This document shows positions 39,312-48,481 of a stretch of 64,000 bases of DNA, in pieces. The stretch is from Streptomyces sp. WAC 04229 (GTDB lineage Bacteria; Actinomycetota; Actinomycetes; Streptomycetales; Streptomycetaceae): positions 50,228 to 114,227 of the forward strand of contig NZ_QHJH01000005.1 in assembly GCF_003947455.1 (NCBI RefSeq), given 5' to 3'. Positions within the stretch are counted from its first letter, which is position 1, and every line of letters begins with the position of its first letter. Below the pieces are notes generated by a model. The model saw only the letters and a program-made list of their open reading frames with translations, ran no database searches and had not been told where the DNA came from. The position numbers and the translations under genes were made by a program.

Positions 39312-40343
39312 ATGGCTGCCGAGTACACGCCCTTCGGTCTGGCCCCGGCGACGCGCGCCGGTGCCGTCCGCGCCGACGGCGACGTCCAGGTCCACCGCGA
39401 CTTCGTGGACTTCGTCGTCGACGGACGGCCCCTGCTGTTCCGGCTCTCCGACCTGGACGCCGTCTCCCCGCTCGCCTCCGACGTGCCGCCCGCGATCTTC
39501 GCCGCCCAGGTGCGCGGCCTGCTCCTGGAGACCGAGGCGCCGCTGCCCGGCGGCCGCTACGTGATCTACGGCTGCCCCGAGTGCGAGGACCTGGGCTGCG
39601 GCGCGGTGACCGCCGTCATCCTGCGGGACGGCGACGACTTCGTCTGGCGGGACTTCGCCTGGCAGACCGGCGACCACGCCGACCTGGAACGCAACTCCTA
39701 CCGGGGCATCGGCCCCTACCGCTTCGCGGGCGCCGAGTACCGCGCCGCTCTCGCCGCCCTGCTCGACGGCCCCGCGCGGTCCCGCCGCCGGGTCCTGCTG
39801 ATCGACGCCCGCACCGCCCTCCTGGCCAGGCCGGCCGCCGCGCTGCGCGCCGTCGGCATCGGCGCCGACATCACCCAGGACGCCGCTGCCGTCCCGGCCG
39901 ACGAGCTGCGCACCTACGGCGCCGTCGCCTTCGGACGCGCGGTCACCGAGGAGGCGCGGGATGCCGTGCGCCGGGCCTTCGCGGACGCCGGCGCGGACGT
40001 GGCCGAGGTCGCCGGGCTCGCCCCGATCGTCCCGCTGCTCGTCGCGCAGGTCGAACACGCCCTGGACCGCGGGCCGGCCGAGCGGCGCCGGCTGACCCGC
40101 CTGACCGCCACCCGCACCGCCGCGGACGTCGAGGTCACCTCGGCCTGCCGGGTCCGGCTCACCGCGTACCGCCTCGACCGGCTCCACCGCACCCACGTCC
40201 ACGAGGTCTTCGACGGTGTCCTCGAGCCGGGCGGCCACCGGCTGGCGCTGGACGCGAAGGCGGTGAAGGGGGAGGCCTTCGTGGTGGCGCGGGCCTCGGG
40301 AAACGTGTTGGTGACGGCGGTGGCGCACCCCGAACCGGGCTAA
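39312..40343 (+). CDS. Unknown protein, 343 residues, CPECxxxGCG motif
   Basis: Start ATG at 39312. Residues 1-145 form a compact region with FRLSDLDAVSPLASDVP and YGCPECEDLGCGAVTAVI; the cysteines C86, C89 and C94 could hold a metal. Residues 150-250 look like a separate alpha-beta part (RRVLLIDARTALLARPA), and the C-terminus is rich in Arg and Val. Streptomyces homologues are called oxidoreductase without evidence. No transmembrane segments. Function unknown. It shares a short divergent promoter region with the D-amino-acid oxidase. Confidence 0.82.
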   Translation: MAAEYTPFGLAPATRAGAVRADGDVQVHRDFVDFVVDGRPLLFRLSDLDAVSPLASDVPPAIFAAQVRGLLLETEAPLPGGRYVIYGCPECEDLGCGAVTAVILRDGDDFVWRDFAWQTGDHADLERNSYRGIGPYRFAGAEYRAALAALLDGPARSRRRVLLIDARTALLARPAAALRAVGIGADITQDAAAVPADELRTYGAVAFGRAVTEEARDAVRRAFADAGADVAEVAGLAPIVPLLVAQVEHALDRGPAERRRLTRLTATRTAADVEVTSACRVRLTAYRLDRLHRTHVHEVFDGVLEPGGHRLALDAKAVKGEAFVVARASGNVLVTAVAHPEPG

Positions 40344-40363
40344 TCCGTTCCCGCGACGCCGTC

Positions 40364-40538
40364 AGGGCCTGTCCGGAGTTGCCCGCCTGCCTCGCGACGC
40401 CCGGCACGGCACCTCGCCGCACGACTGAATCATCCGAGTACATCCAGTACGAGGACGATCCAGCCGCACGCCGAGGCACCGCACCGGACGCCGCGAGGCC
40501 GCCCTCCGGGCGACGACGGGCAACCCCGGACAGGCCCT
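40364..40538. mobile_element. MITE-like element with 22-bp inverted ends
   Basis: AGGGCCTGTCCGGAGTTGCCCG (40364-40385) and CGGGCAACCCCGGACAGGCCCT (40517-40538) are inverted repeats with one mismatch, bounding a 175-bp non-coding unit. No target-site duplication is obvious. It lies between the unknown 343-residue gene and the second ABC-F gene, whose start is only 15 bp from the right end. I read it as a miniature inverted-repeat element mobilised by an IS elsewhere. Confidence 0.6.
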
Positions 40539-40553
40539 AGGATCGTGGGCCTG

Positions 40554-42200
40554 ATGACTGCCACCCTCGTCGCCAAGAACCTCGCCGCCGGCCACGGCGA
40601 CCGCTCCCTGTTCACCGGGCTCGACCTCGTCGTCGCACCCGGCGACGTGATCGGCCTCGTCGGGGCCAACGGCGCGGGCAAATCCACCCTCCTGCGGATG
40701 CTCGCCGGGCTGACCGCGCCGGAACAGGGCGAACTGCGCCTGTCCCCGCCGGCCGCCACCGTCGGCCACCTCCCGCAGGAGCCGGAGCGCCGCCCCGGCG
40801 AGACCGTCCGGGGCTTCCTCTCCCGCCGTACCGGCGTCACCGAGGCCCAGCGCGCCATGGACGAGGCCACCCAGGCCCTGGTCGACGGAGCCCCCGGCGC
40901 CGACGACGCCTACGCGACCGGCCTGGAGCGCTGGCTCTCCCTCGGCGGCGCCGACCTCGACGAGCGCGCCGAGGAAACCGCCGGCGCACTGGGCCTCACG
41001 GTCGGCCTCGACCAGCCGATGACCTCGTTGTCCGGCGGCCAGGCGGCGCGGGCCGGCCTCGCCTCCCTCCTCCTGTCCCGCTACGACGTCTTCCTGCTCG
41101 ACGAGCCGACCAACGACCTCGACCTGGACGGCCTGGAGCGCCTCGAACGCTTCGTCACCGGCCTGCGCGCGGGCACCGTCGTCGTCAGCCACGACCGCGA
41201 GTTCCTCACCCGCACCGTTACCAAGGTGCTCGAACTCAACCTGGCCCAGCGGCAGATCAACCTCTACGGCGGCGGCTACGAGGCCTACCTGGAGGAGCGG
41301 GACGTGGCCCGGCGGCACGCCCGCGACGAGTACGAGGAGTACGCCGACAAGCGGGCCGCCCTCCAGGACCGGGCCCAGACGCAGCGGTCCTGGATGGACA
41401 AGGGCGTCAAGAACGCCCGGCGCAAGGCGGGCAACGACAACGACAAGATCGGCCGCAAGTTCCGCAGCGAGGCCAGCGAGAAGCAGGCCGCCAAGGCCCG
41501 CCAGACCCAGCGCATGATCGAACGCCTGGAGGCCGTGGAGGAGCCGCGCAAGGAGTGGGACCTGCGCATGGAGATCGCCTCGGCGCCCCGCTCGGGCGCG
41601 GTCGTGGCCACCCTGCGCGACGCCGAGGTGCGGCGCGGCGACTTCGTCCTCGGCCCGGTCTCCCTCCAGGTCGACTGGGCGGACCGGGTGGCGGTGACCG
41701 GGGCGAACGGCGCGGGCAAGTCCACGCTGCTCGGTGCCCTCCTGGGCCGGGTCCCGCTCGACGCCGGACACGCGGCGCTCGGCTCCGGCGTCCTGCTGGG
41801 CGAGGTCGACCAGGCCCGCGAGCTGTTCCACGGGCCCGAGACCCTGCTGGACGCCTTCCGCGCCGGCGTCCCCGAGACCGAACCGGCGGACATCCGCACC
41901 CTCCTGGCCAAGTTCGGCCTCAAGGCGGACCACGTCATGCGCGCCGCGTCGACCCTGTCACCCGGCGAGCGCACCAGGGCGGCCCTCGCCCTGCTCCAGG
42001 GCCGGGGCGTCAACCTCCTGGTCCTGGACGAGCCGACCAACCACCTCGACCTGCCGGCCATCGAGCAGCTGGAGTCGGCCCTCGACGCCTACGAGGGCAC
42101 GCTCCTGCTGATCACCCACGACCGCCGCATGCTGGACGCGGTACGGGTGACGCGCCGCCTGGAGGTGGCGGACGGCAAGGTGACGGAGACGTCGGCCTGA
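40554..42200 (+). CDS. Second ABC-F family ATPase
   Basis: 548 residues from the ATG at 40554; an in-frame GTG at 40545 would add three residues. Walker A sites GANGAGKST occur twice, with LLDEPTNDLD and LDEPTNHLD Walker B sites and signatures LSGGQAAR and LSPGERTR. The basic interdomain linker (KNARRKAGNDNDKIGRKFR) is present. Unlike the ABC-F gene at 15577, it has no leader: TAGGAT (40538-40543), 10 bp before the ATG, suggests a leaderless transcript whose -35 would fall in the MITE-like repeat. The type with SPGER in the second signature is more like translation-regulating paralogues than Vga/Msr resistance proteins, but this is weak. Confidence 0.93.
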   Translation: MTATLVAKNLAAGHGDRSLFTGLDLVVAPGDVIGLVGANGAGKSTLLRMLAGLTAPEQGELRLSPPAATVGHLPQEPERRPGETVRGFLSRRTGVTEAQRAMDEATQALVDGAPGADDAYATGLERWLSLGGADLDERAEETAGALGLTVGLDQPMTSLSGGQAARAGLASLLLSRYDVFLLDEPTNDLDLDGLERLERFVTGLRAGTVVVSHDREFLTRTVTKVLELNLAQRQINLYGGGYEAYLEERDVARRHARDEYEEYADKRAALQDRAQTQRSWMDKGVKNARRKAGNDNDKIGRKFRSEASEKQAAKARQTQRMIERLEAVEEPRKEWDLRMEIASAPRSGAVVATLRDAEVRRGDFVLGPVSLQVDWADRVAVTGANGAGKSTLLGALLGRVPLDAGHAALGSGVLLGEVDQARELFHGPETLLDAFRAGVPETEPADIRTLLAKFGLKADHVMRAASTLSPGERTRAALALLQGRGVNLLVLDEPTNHLDLPAIEQLESALDAYEGTLLLITHDRRMLDAVRVTRRLEVADGKVTETSA

Positions 42201-42207
42201 GCGGCCC

Positions 42208-42230
42208 GCCCCCGCCACCGCGCCGGGGGC
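42208..42230. terminator. Convergent hairpin, ABC-F / tex
   Basis: GCCCCCG (42208-42214) and CGGGGGC (42224-42230) form a 7-bp perfect stem with a 9-nt loop in the 30-bp gap between two convergent stops. Confidence 0.55.
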
Positions 42231-44594
42231 CTACGCCAGTCCGGCCCGCCGCAGCGCGTCGGCCATCGCCCCGTTGGACGGAGCGGGCGCGGCCGAGGAC
42301 CGGCCCTTTCCGCCGCCGCCGGAGCCCTGCCGCTGCTGCCGCTGCCTGGGCGGCCTGCCGCCCCCGCGCTCCTTCTTCTGCTCGCCCTGCGGGGCGGCCT
42401 CGTCGTCGAGCCGCATCGTCAACGAGATCCGCTTGCGCGGAATGTCGACGTCCAGCACCTTGACCTTGACGATGTCGCCGGGCTTGGCCACGTCCCGCGG
42501 GTCCTTCACGAACGTCTTCGACATCGCGGACACGTGGACCAGGCCGTCCTGGTGCACACCGACGTCCACGAACGCCCCGAACGCGGCGACGTTGGTGACG
42601 ACGCCCTCCAGCACCATCCCGGACGACAGGTCGGACAGCTTCTCCACGCCCTCCCTGAAGGTGGCCGTCTTGAAGGCGGGCCGCGGGTCGCGCCCGGGCT
42701 TCTCCAGCTCCCGCAGGATGTCGGTGACCGTCGGCAGACCGAACGTCTCGTCCACGAAGTCCGCCGGCCGCAGCGACCGCAGCACCGACGTGTTGCCGAC
42801 CAGGCCGGCCACCTCCTGCCCGGCGGTCTTCACCATCCGGCGCACCACCGGGTACGCCTCGGGGTGCACGCTGGACGCGTCCAGGGGGTCGCTGCCGCCG
42901 CGGATCCGCAGGAAGCCCGCGCACTGCTCGTACGCCTTGGGCCCGAGCCGGGAGACCTTCTTCAGCTCGGTCCGGGAGGTGAACGGTCCGTTCGCGTCCC
43001 GGTGCGAGACGATGTTCTCGGCGAGGCCCGAGGTGATGCCGGAGACGCGGGAGAGCAGCGGGGCGGACGCCGTGTTCACGTCCACGCCCACGCCGTTCAC
43101 GCAGTCCTCGACCACCGCGTCCAGGGAACGCGACAACTTCACCTCGGACAGGTCGTGCTGGTACTGGCCGACGCCGATGGACTTCGGGTCGATCTTCACC
43201 AGCTCGGCCAGCGGGTCCTGGAGCCGCCGGGCGATCGAGACGGCGCCGCGCAGCGAGACGTCCATGTCCGGCAGCTCCTGCGAGGCGAAGGCGGAGGCCG
43301 AGTACACGGAGGCGCCGGCCTCGGAGACCATCACCTTGGTGAGCTTCAGCTCGGGGTGCCTGGTGATCAGCTCCCCGGCGAGCTTGTCGGTCTCGCGGGA
43401 CGCCGTGCCGTTGCCGATGGCGACCAGGTCGACGGAGTGCTCCTTGGCGAGCCGGGCCAGCTTGGCGATCGCCTCGTCCCACCGGTTGGCGGGGACGTGC
43501 GGGTGGATCACGTCGGTGGCCACGACCTTGCCGGTGGCGTCGACCACGGCGACCTTCACGCCCGTACGGAAGCCGGGGTCCAGGCCCAGCGTCGCGCGGG
43601 TGCCCGCCGGGGCGGCCAGCAGCAGGTCGCGCAGGTTCGCCGCGAAGACGTTCACCGCCTCGTCCTCGGCGGCCGTGCGCAGCCGCAGCCTGAGGTCGAT
43701 GCCGAGGTGCACCAGGATGCGGGTGCGCCAGGCCCAGCGGACGGTGTCGGAGAGCCACTTGTCGGCGGGCCTGCCGCGGTCGGCGATCCCGAACCGGCTC
43801 GCCACGATGCCCTCGTACGAGGACGGCCCGTCGGAGGCCTCCTCGGGTTCCAGGACGAGGTCGAGCACGTCCTCCTTCTCGCCGCGCAGCATGGCGAGGA
43901 CGCGGTGCGAGGGCAGCGCGGTGAACGGCTCGGCGAAGTCGAAGTAGTCGGCGAACTTGGCGCCGGCCTCCTCCTTGCCCTCCTTGACCTTGGCGGCGAG
44001 CCGTCCGCGCCCCCACATCCGCTCGCGCAGCTCACCGATCAGGTCGGCGTCCTCCGAGAACTTCTCGGTGAGGATCGACCGGGCGCCGTCGAGCGCGGCC
44101 TGGGTGTCCGCCACGCCCTTGCCGGCGTCGACGAACGCGCCCGCCGCGGCGTGCGGGTCGACGGTCGGGTCACCCAGCAGGCCCTCGGCCAGCGGCTCCA
44201 GTCCCGCCTCCCGCGCGATCTGCGCCTTGGTGCGCCGCTTCGGCTTGAACGGCAGGTAGACGTCCTCCAGGCGGGCCTTGGTCTCCGCCGTGCGGATGCG
44301 GGCCTCCAGCTCCTCGGTGAGCTTGCCCTGCTCGCGCACCGAGTCGAGGATCGCGGTCCGCCGCTCCTCCAGCTCCCGCAGGTAGCGCAGCCGCTCCTCG
44401 AGCGTGCGCAGCTGCGCGTCGTCGAGCATCTCGGTCGCTTCCTTGCGGTAGCGGGCGATGAAGGGCACCGTCGAGCCGCCGTCGAGCAGCTCCACCGCGG
44501 CCTTCACCTGCCGCTCCCGCACGCCGAGCTCCTCGGCGATCCTGCTCTCGATGGACCCTACTGCCATGGACCCGCTGGACCCGGGTGTCGTCAC
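42231..44594 (-). CDS. tex: Tex-family RNA-binding protein
   Basis: 787 residues from a GTG at 44594, with GAGAAGG upstream; an ATG at 44567 lacks a ribosome site and may be used instead. The order is that of Tex: an N-terminal helical region ([22 protein letters not shown]), the YqgF/RNase-H-like domain ([20 protein letters not shown]), helix-hairpin-helix segments ([15 protein letters not shown] and [20 protein letters not shown]) and a C-terminal S1 RNA-binding domain ([20 protein letters not shown]). It is followed by a Lys/Arg/Gly-rich tail. Tex binds nucleic acid and associates with RNA polymerase. It probably acts in transcription and RNA processing. Confidence 0.95.
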   Translation of the reverse strand: MTTPGSSGSMAVGSIESRIAEELGVRERQVKAAVELLDGGSTVPFIARYRKEATEMLDDAQLRTLEERLRYLRELEERRTAILDSVREQGKLTEELEARIRTAETKARLEDVYLPFKPKRRTKAQIAREAGLEPLAEGLLGDPTVDPHAAAGAFVDAGKGVADTQAALDGARSILTEKFSEDADLIGELRERMWGRGRLAAKVKEGKEEAGAKFADYFDFAEPFTALPSHRVLAMLRGEKEDVLDLVLEPEEASDGPSSYEGIVASRFGIADRGRPADKWLSDTVRWAWRTRILVHLGIDLRLRLRTAAEDEAVNVFAANLRDLLLAAPAGTRATLGLDPGFRTGVKVAVVDATGKVVATDVIHPHVPANRWDEAIAKLARLAKEHSVDLVAIGNGTASRETDKLAGELITRHPELKLTKVMVSEAGASVYSASAFASQELPDMDVSLRGAVSIARRLQDPLAELVKIDPKSIGVGQYQHDLSEVKLSRSLDAVVEDCVNGVGVDVNTASAPLLSRVSGITSGLAENIVSHRDANGPFTSRTELKKVSRLGPKAYEQCAGFLRIRGGSDPLDASSVHPEAYPVVRRMVKTAGQEVAGLVGNTSVLRSLRPADFVDETFGLPTVTDILRELEKPGRDPRPAFKTATFREGVEKLSDLSSGMVLEGVVTNVAAFGAFVDVGVHQDGLVHVSAMSKTFVKDPRDVAKPGDIVKVKVLDVDIPRKRISLTMRLDDEAAPQGEQKKERGGGRPPRQRQQRQGSGGGGKGRSSAAPAPSNGAMADALRRAGLA

Positions 44595-44710
44595 GATCCC
44601 GTACCGCCTTCTCACTGAGGTTGCGCGGCAATTGTGGCAGGTGACACCGACCATCGGGGATCAGGGCGTCGTCCCGGCCGGTCGGAACCGCCCCCGCGCC
44701 GGGCCGGGGA

Positions 44711-44842
44711 TCAGGCCTTGTGGCCGCGGGCCGAGGACGACGCCCCGCCGAAGAGCCGGGCCAGGGCCCGGAAGGGAAGCGTCACCACGGTGGCGATGGC
44801 GCCACCGATCTGGCGCAGCACGTCTGCGATGGCACGGAGCAC
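44711..44842 (-). CDS. Small LPFRALARLFGG protein, 43 residues
   Basis: GTG at 44842 preceded by GAAAGGGG at ideal spacing. The sequence VLRAIADVLRQIGGAIATVV is an amphipathic or weakly hydrophobic helix, then LPFRALARLFGGAS and a basic tail. I recall proteins ending LPFRALARLFGG as common but unnamed in Streptomyces. It lies 116 bp upstream of tex on the same strand and could be co-transcribed. A membrane-surface helix is likely. Function unknown. Confidence 0.65.
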   Translation of the reverse strand: MLRAIADVLRQIGGAIATVVTLPFRALARLFGGASSSARGHKA

Positions 44843-44936
44843 GAGAAGCCCCTTTCGTCTCCCGGCCCCTGCGGCCGGGAGGTACGGGTACCTCCGGACC
44901 GGCCCGCCATGCCTGTGCGCGCGCCCGGGCGTGTCC

Positions 44937-45806
44937 TCAGCCCTTGCCGAAGAGGTCCGCGGGATAGGCACCCGCGCCGAGTGCCGCGCGCGCGAAGGGC
45001 GTTGCGAGTTCCGTCAGACGTGCCACGCCCCCCGCGCCGAGGTGCGCGTAGGGCGCGGTGTCGAGCCGGTCCGTCTCACGCTCGATCTCGTCGCGCAGCT
45101 CCGCCCCGCGCCCGGTCAGCTCGCCGGCGTCGTCGATCAGCCCACGCCCGCGCAGCCGTTCCCTCGCCGCCTCCCACTCGTCCTGGGTCCAGCCGCGGGT
45201 GGACAGGACCCACTTCGGGGCCATGCCGCGGCCGGTCGCGGTGTGCGTCACCAGCGCCTCCAGGCCGTCCAGATCCGCGGCCAGCAGCGCGGCGAGGTGG
45301 CCGTCGCCCCGGTACTCGCGCAGCAGGGTCGCCGCGTGCCAGAACGCCAGGTGCGGCGCGTCGGGCACCGGCAGGTCCGCGTGCGCCGAGTAGAGCGGGC
45401 GGCCGCCGCGCGTGCAGCCCTCGGCGGCACGCAGGGCCAGCTCGGCCGCCTCCGCCATCTCCGCCGAGGCCAGGACCGGCTCGCCCAGCAGGCGGCGCAG
45501 CGTCGCGTCGACGGCACGCGAGCGTGCCGCCAGGGCCTGCTCCGGCGTGACCGTCTCCCAGACGGCGGGCACGTGCCGGGCGACCATCTCGTACTTGTAG
45601 TTGTAGAAGGCGGCCGTCACCGCGCCGGCCCCGGCCGCGCCCAGCGCGGCGGCGCGCACAGCGAAGTTGACGGCCCGGGGGTCGGTGACCCCGAGGGCGG
45701 CCAGTTCCCGGCCGGTGTCGGGCGAGAAGTAGAGCGTCGAGTGCAGCGAGTTGAGCGTGTTGTGGCAGCGGCGTGCGGCGCGGGTGTCGATGGCGGCGGT
45801 TGTCAT
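44937..45806 (-). CDS. SCO6745-family protein
   Basis: 289 residues from the ATG at 45806 (a GTG at 45815 is a second option). Helical throughout: RRCHNTLNSLHSTLYFSPD, then AVRAAALGAAGAGAVTAAFYNYK, and a C-terminal region, KWVLSTRGWTQDEWEAARERL and GELTGRGAELRDEIERETD, that looks like a winged-helix module. It matches in name and position what NCBI calls the SCO6745 family, by my recollection. The Lys/Arg in NYKYEMVARHVP recurs in relatives. No enzyme activity is known. Divergent from the GlxA-type regulator. Confidence 0.82.
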   Translation of the reverse strand: MTTAAIDTRAARRCHNTLNSLHSTLYFSPDTGRELAALGVTDPRAVNFAVRAAALGAAGAGAVTAAFYNYKYEMVARHVPAVWETVTPEQALAARSRAVDATLRRLLGEPVLASAEMAEAAELALRAAEGCTRGGRPLYSAHADLPVPDAPHLAFWHAATLLREYRGDGHLAALLAADLDGLEALVTHTATGRGMAPKWVLSTRGWTQDEWEAARERLRGRGLIDDAGELTGRGAELRDEIERETDRLDTAPYAHLGAGGVARLTELATPFARAALGAGAYPADLFGKG

Positions 45807-45919
45807 GCCACGCACGTTACCAACCGCTCAGTACGTTCTCCACGGGTGAGCGCGCATGGCAGGAAAGGTGGGATACACGTCATTGCGGCCATCGCCGGGG
45901 TGGGCGAAGAATCGGGGCC

Positions 45920-46879
45920 ATGGCGCAGCGAACCGTCCTCTTCGTCCTCTTCGACCAGGTCCAGAGCCTCGATGTCACCGGCCCCGTGGAGGTCTTCGCG
46001 GGCGCCGAGCGGCACACCCCGGGGACGTACCGCATCGGCACCGCCTCACTGGACGGCGCTCCCGTGCGCACGTCCAGCGGTCTGACCGTCGTACCGGACC
46101 GGTCGCTCGCCGACGTGCCGGACCCGGACACCCTGGTCGTGCCGGGCGGACAGGGCACCCGGAGTCCCGACCCCCGTCTGACCGACTGGCTGCGCGCACA
46201 CGGACCGCACGTCCGGCGCCTGGTCTCCGTCTGCACCGGGGCGGCTCTGCTCGCCGGGGCGGGCCTCCTGGACGGCCGCCGCGCCACCACCCACTGGGCC
46301 TACTGCGACCGGCTCGCCCGCGAGTACCCGGCGGTGGACGTCGATCCCGACCCGATCTACGTCCGCGACGGCCACGTCGCCACGTCCGCCGGCGTCACCT
46401 CCGGCATCGACCTCGCCCTCGCCCTGGTGGAGGAGGACCTGGGCCGGGACACCGCCCTGACCATCGCCCGCCACCTGGTGGTGTTCCTGCGCCGCCCCGG
46501 CAACCAGGCCCAGTTCAGCGCCCAGCTCGCCGCCCAGACCGCGCGCCGGGAGCCGCTGCGGGAACTCCAGCGGTGGATCACCGAGCACCCCGGCGCCGAT
46601 CTGGGCGTGGAGACCCTCGCCGCCCGGGCCGGCCTCTCGCCGCGCCACTTCGCCCGCGCCTTCCGGGCGGAGACCGGCACGACGCCCGGCCGCTACGTCG
46701 ACCGCATCCGGCTGGAACACGCCCGCCGGCTGCTGGAGGACACCGGCGACGGAGTCGAGCAGGTCTCCCGGGCCAGCGGCTACGGCACCCCGGAGGGCAT
46801 GCGCCGCGCCTTCGTCAAGGCTCTCGGCACCTCACCGGCGGAGTACCGCCGCCGCTTCCGTCCCGCGCCGGCCCACTGA
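45920..46879 (+). CDS. GlxA-type AraC-family regulator with DJ-1/PfpI domain
   Basis: 319 residues. N-terminal class-I glutamine-amidotransferase-like domain (FDQVQSLDVTGPVEVFAG, VPGGQGTRSP, VSVCTGAALLAGAGLLDGR) and a C-terminal AraC double helix-turn-helix (LAARAGLSPRHFARAFRAET, and VEQVSRASGYGTPEGMRRAF). The Cys of SVCTG sits where DJ-1-fold proteins have a reactive residue. It probably senses a small molecule and activates adjacent genes, first the PfpI gene 53 bp downstream. Confidence 0.92.
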   Translation: MAQRTVLFVLFDQVQSLDVTGPVEVFAGAERHTPGTYRIGTASLDGAPVRTSSGLTVVPDRSLADVPDPDTLVVPGGQGTRSPDPRLTDWLRAHGPHVRRLVSVCTGAALLAGAGLLDGRRATTHWAYCDRLAREYPAVDVDPDPIYVRDGHVATSAGVTSGIDLALALVEEDLGRDTALTIARHLVVFLRRPGNQAQFSAQLAAQTARREPLRELQRWITEHPGADLGVETLAARAGLSPRHFARAFRAETGTTPGRYVDRIRLEHARRLLEDTGDGVEQVSRASGYGTPEGMRRAFVKALGTSPAEYRRRFRPAPAH

Positions 46880-46931
46880 GGCCCACCCGCGCGCACACCG
46901 GCACCCGCCGACCGACCCCGAAAGGAACCCC

Positions 46932-47567
46932 GTGCAGATCGCCATCGTCCTCTTCGACCGCTTCACCGCCCTGGACGCCGTGGGCCCGTACGAGACCCTG
47001 GGCCGCCTCCCCGACGCGGAGACCGTCTTCGTCGCCGAACGGACCGGCCCCGTGCGCAACGAGAGCGGCAACCTCGCGCTCACCGCCGACCGCACCCTCG
47101 CCGACGTACCAAGCCCCGACATCGTCGTCGTCCCCGGCGGCCCCGGACAGACCCCGCAGATGGAGAACGAGACCCTCCTGGACTGGCTGCGCACCGCCGA
47201 CGCCACCAGCACCTGGACCACGTCCGTGTGCACCGGCTCCCTGCTGCTGGCCGCCGCCGGCCTGCTGCGCGGGCGCCGCGCCACCTCGCACTGGTTGGCC
47301 CTGGACCACCTCACGCACTTCGGCGCCGAACCGACCGGCGAGCGGGTGGTCACCGACGGCAAGTACGTCACCGCGGCCGGCGTGTCCTCCGGCATCGACA
47401 TGGGCCTGACGCTGCTCGGCCGGATCGCCGGCGACGAGCACGCCCGTGCGGTCCAGCTGCTGACCGAGTACGACCCGCAGCCGCCCTACGACGCCGGGTC
47501 CCCGGAGAAGGCGCCCGCGCACCTCGTCGAGGAGTTCCGGGGCCGGAGCCGGTTCATCCTGACGTAG
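46932..47567 (+). CDS. DJ-1/PfpI-family protein
   Basis: 211 residues from a GTG at 46932, preceded by AAAGGAAC. Single-domain DJ-1/PfpI fold: MQIAIVLFDRFTALDAVGPYE, VVPGGPGQTP, and the nucleophile elbow TSVCTGSLLLAAAGLL. The length and motifs resemble isonitrile hydratase-like members. Same operon as the GlxA regulator and sequence-related to its sensor domain, a duplicated sensor/effector pair. Its stop overlaps the convergent hydratase gene by 14 bp. Confidence 0.9.
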   Translation: MQIAIVLFDRFTALDAVGPYETLGRLPDAETVFVAERTGPVRNESGNLALTADRTLADVPSPDIVVVPGGPGQTPQMENETLLDWLRTADATSTWTTSVCTGSLLLAAAGLLRGRRATSHWLALDHLTHFGAEPTGERVVTDGKYVTAAGVSSGIDMGLTLLGRIAGDEHARAVQLLTEYDPQPPYDAGSPEKAPAHLVEEFRGRSRFILT

Positions 47568-48309
47568 GCCCGCGCCGGCCGAACCGCGGCTGCCTGCGCT
47601 CCAGGAAGGCGGCGACCCCCTCGGCGGTGTCGCCGCTGCCGCGTGCCTGCTCGGCCCAGTGGGCGTCCCGGTCCGTGCGCCCGTTCGCGAACTCCTTCGC
47701 CGCGGCCTGCGTCAGCGGCGAGCGGGACGCCAGAACGCGGGTGAACTCCGCGACCCGCTTGTCCAGCTCGCCCTCCGGCAGCACCTCGTCGACCAGGCCG
47801 GTGCGCAGGGCCCGCGCCGCGTCGATCAACTCCCCGCTGAACAGCAGGTACTTCGCGGCCGCCGGACCCGTCAGCGCGACCAGCCGCCGGGTCGCCGACG
47901 CCGGATACACCACGCCGAGCTTGGCCGGGGTCACGCCGAACAGTGCCGACTCCTCGGCGAAGCGCAGGTCGCAGGCGGCCGCCAACTGGGCCCCGCCGCC
48001 GACGCAGTGACCGCGGACCGCCGCGAGCGTCGGCTTGGGGAACGCGGCGAGCGCCTCCTCGGCGAGCACCGCCAGCTGCTGCGCCCGCTCCGGCGACTCC
48101 CGCAGCGTCGAGATGTCGGCGCCCGCGCAGAACGTCCCGCCCTCACCGGTGAGCACCAGCACCCGTACCGCCGGGTCCGCGGCCAAGCCGTCCAGCAGCG
48201 GCGGCAGCGCGCGCCACATCGCGGCCGTCATGGCGTTGCGTTTGGCCGGGTGGTGGACGACGACGGTGGCGACCGAGTCGGCGACCCCGTGCAGCAGCTG
48301 CGGCTCCAT
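47554..48309 (-). CDS. Enoyl-CoA hydratase/isomerase family protein
   Basis: 251 residues from the ATG at 48309. Crotonase features: VVVHHPAKRNAMTAAMW, the oxyanion loop GGTFCAGADISTL (60-75), RGHCVGGGAQLAAACDLRFA and VTPAKLGVVYPAS, in which the position usually held by a catalytic Glu is Lys/Leu-rich. The acid may therefore be different from the canonical hydratase, so the reaction (hydratase, isomerase or other) is uncertain. A single gene, with 172 bp to the divergent ATPase. Confidence 0.9.
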   Translation of the reverse strand: MEPQLLHGVADSVATVVVHHPAKRNAMTAAMWRALPPLLDGLAADPAVRVLVLTGEGGTFCAGADISTLRESPERAQQLAVLAEEALAAFPKPTLAAVRGHCVGGGAQLAAACDLRFAEESALFGVTPAKLGVVYPASATRRLVALTGPAAAKYLLFSGELIDAARALRTGLVDEVLPEGELDKRVAEFTRVLASRSPLTQAAAKEFANGRTDRDAHWAEQARGSGDTAEGVAAFLERRQPRFGRRGPTSG

Positions 48310-48481
48310 GGGCCGGATGCTATCCGGCGACCCTCCCGGTCCGAGCGGGCGGCCAAGCGGGGACAGGAACGGTCCAAGGAGCGACCGTGTCTTCCGCAGG
48401 CGGTCAGAACCGCTCGATACCTGCTGACTTGTGTTCAGTCCTCCGGTGCGGAGCGACGCGTTGCCAACACTCAGGGGTGTG

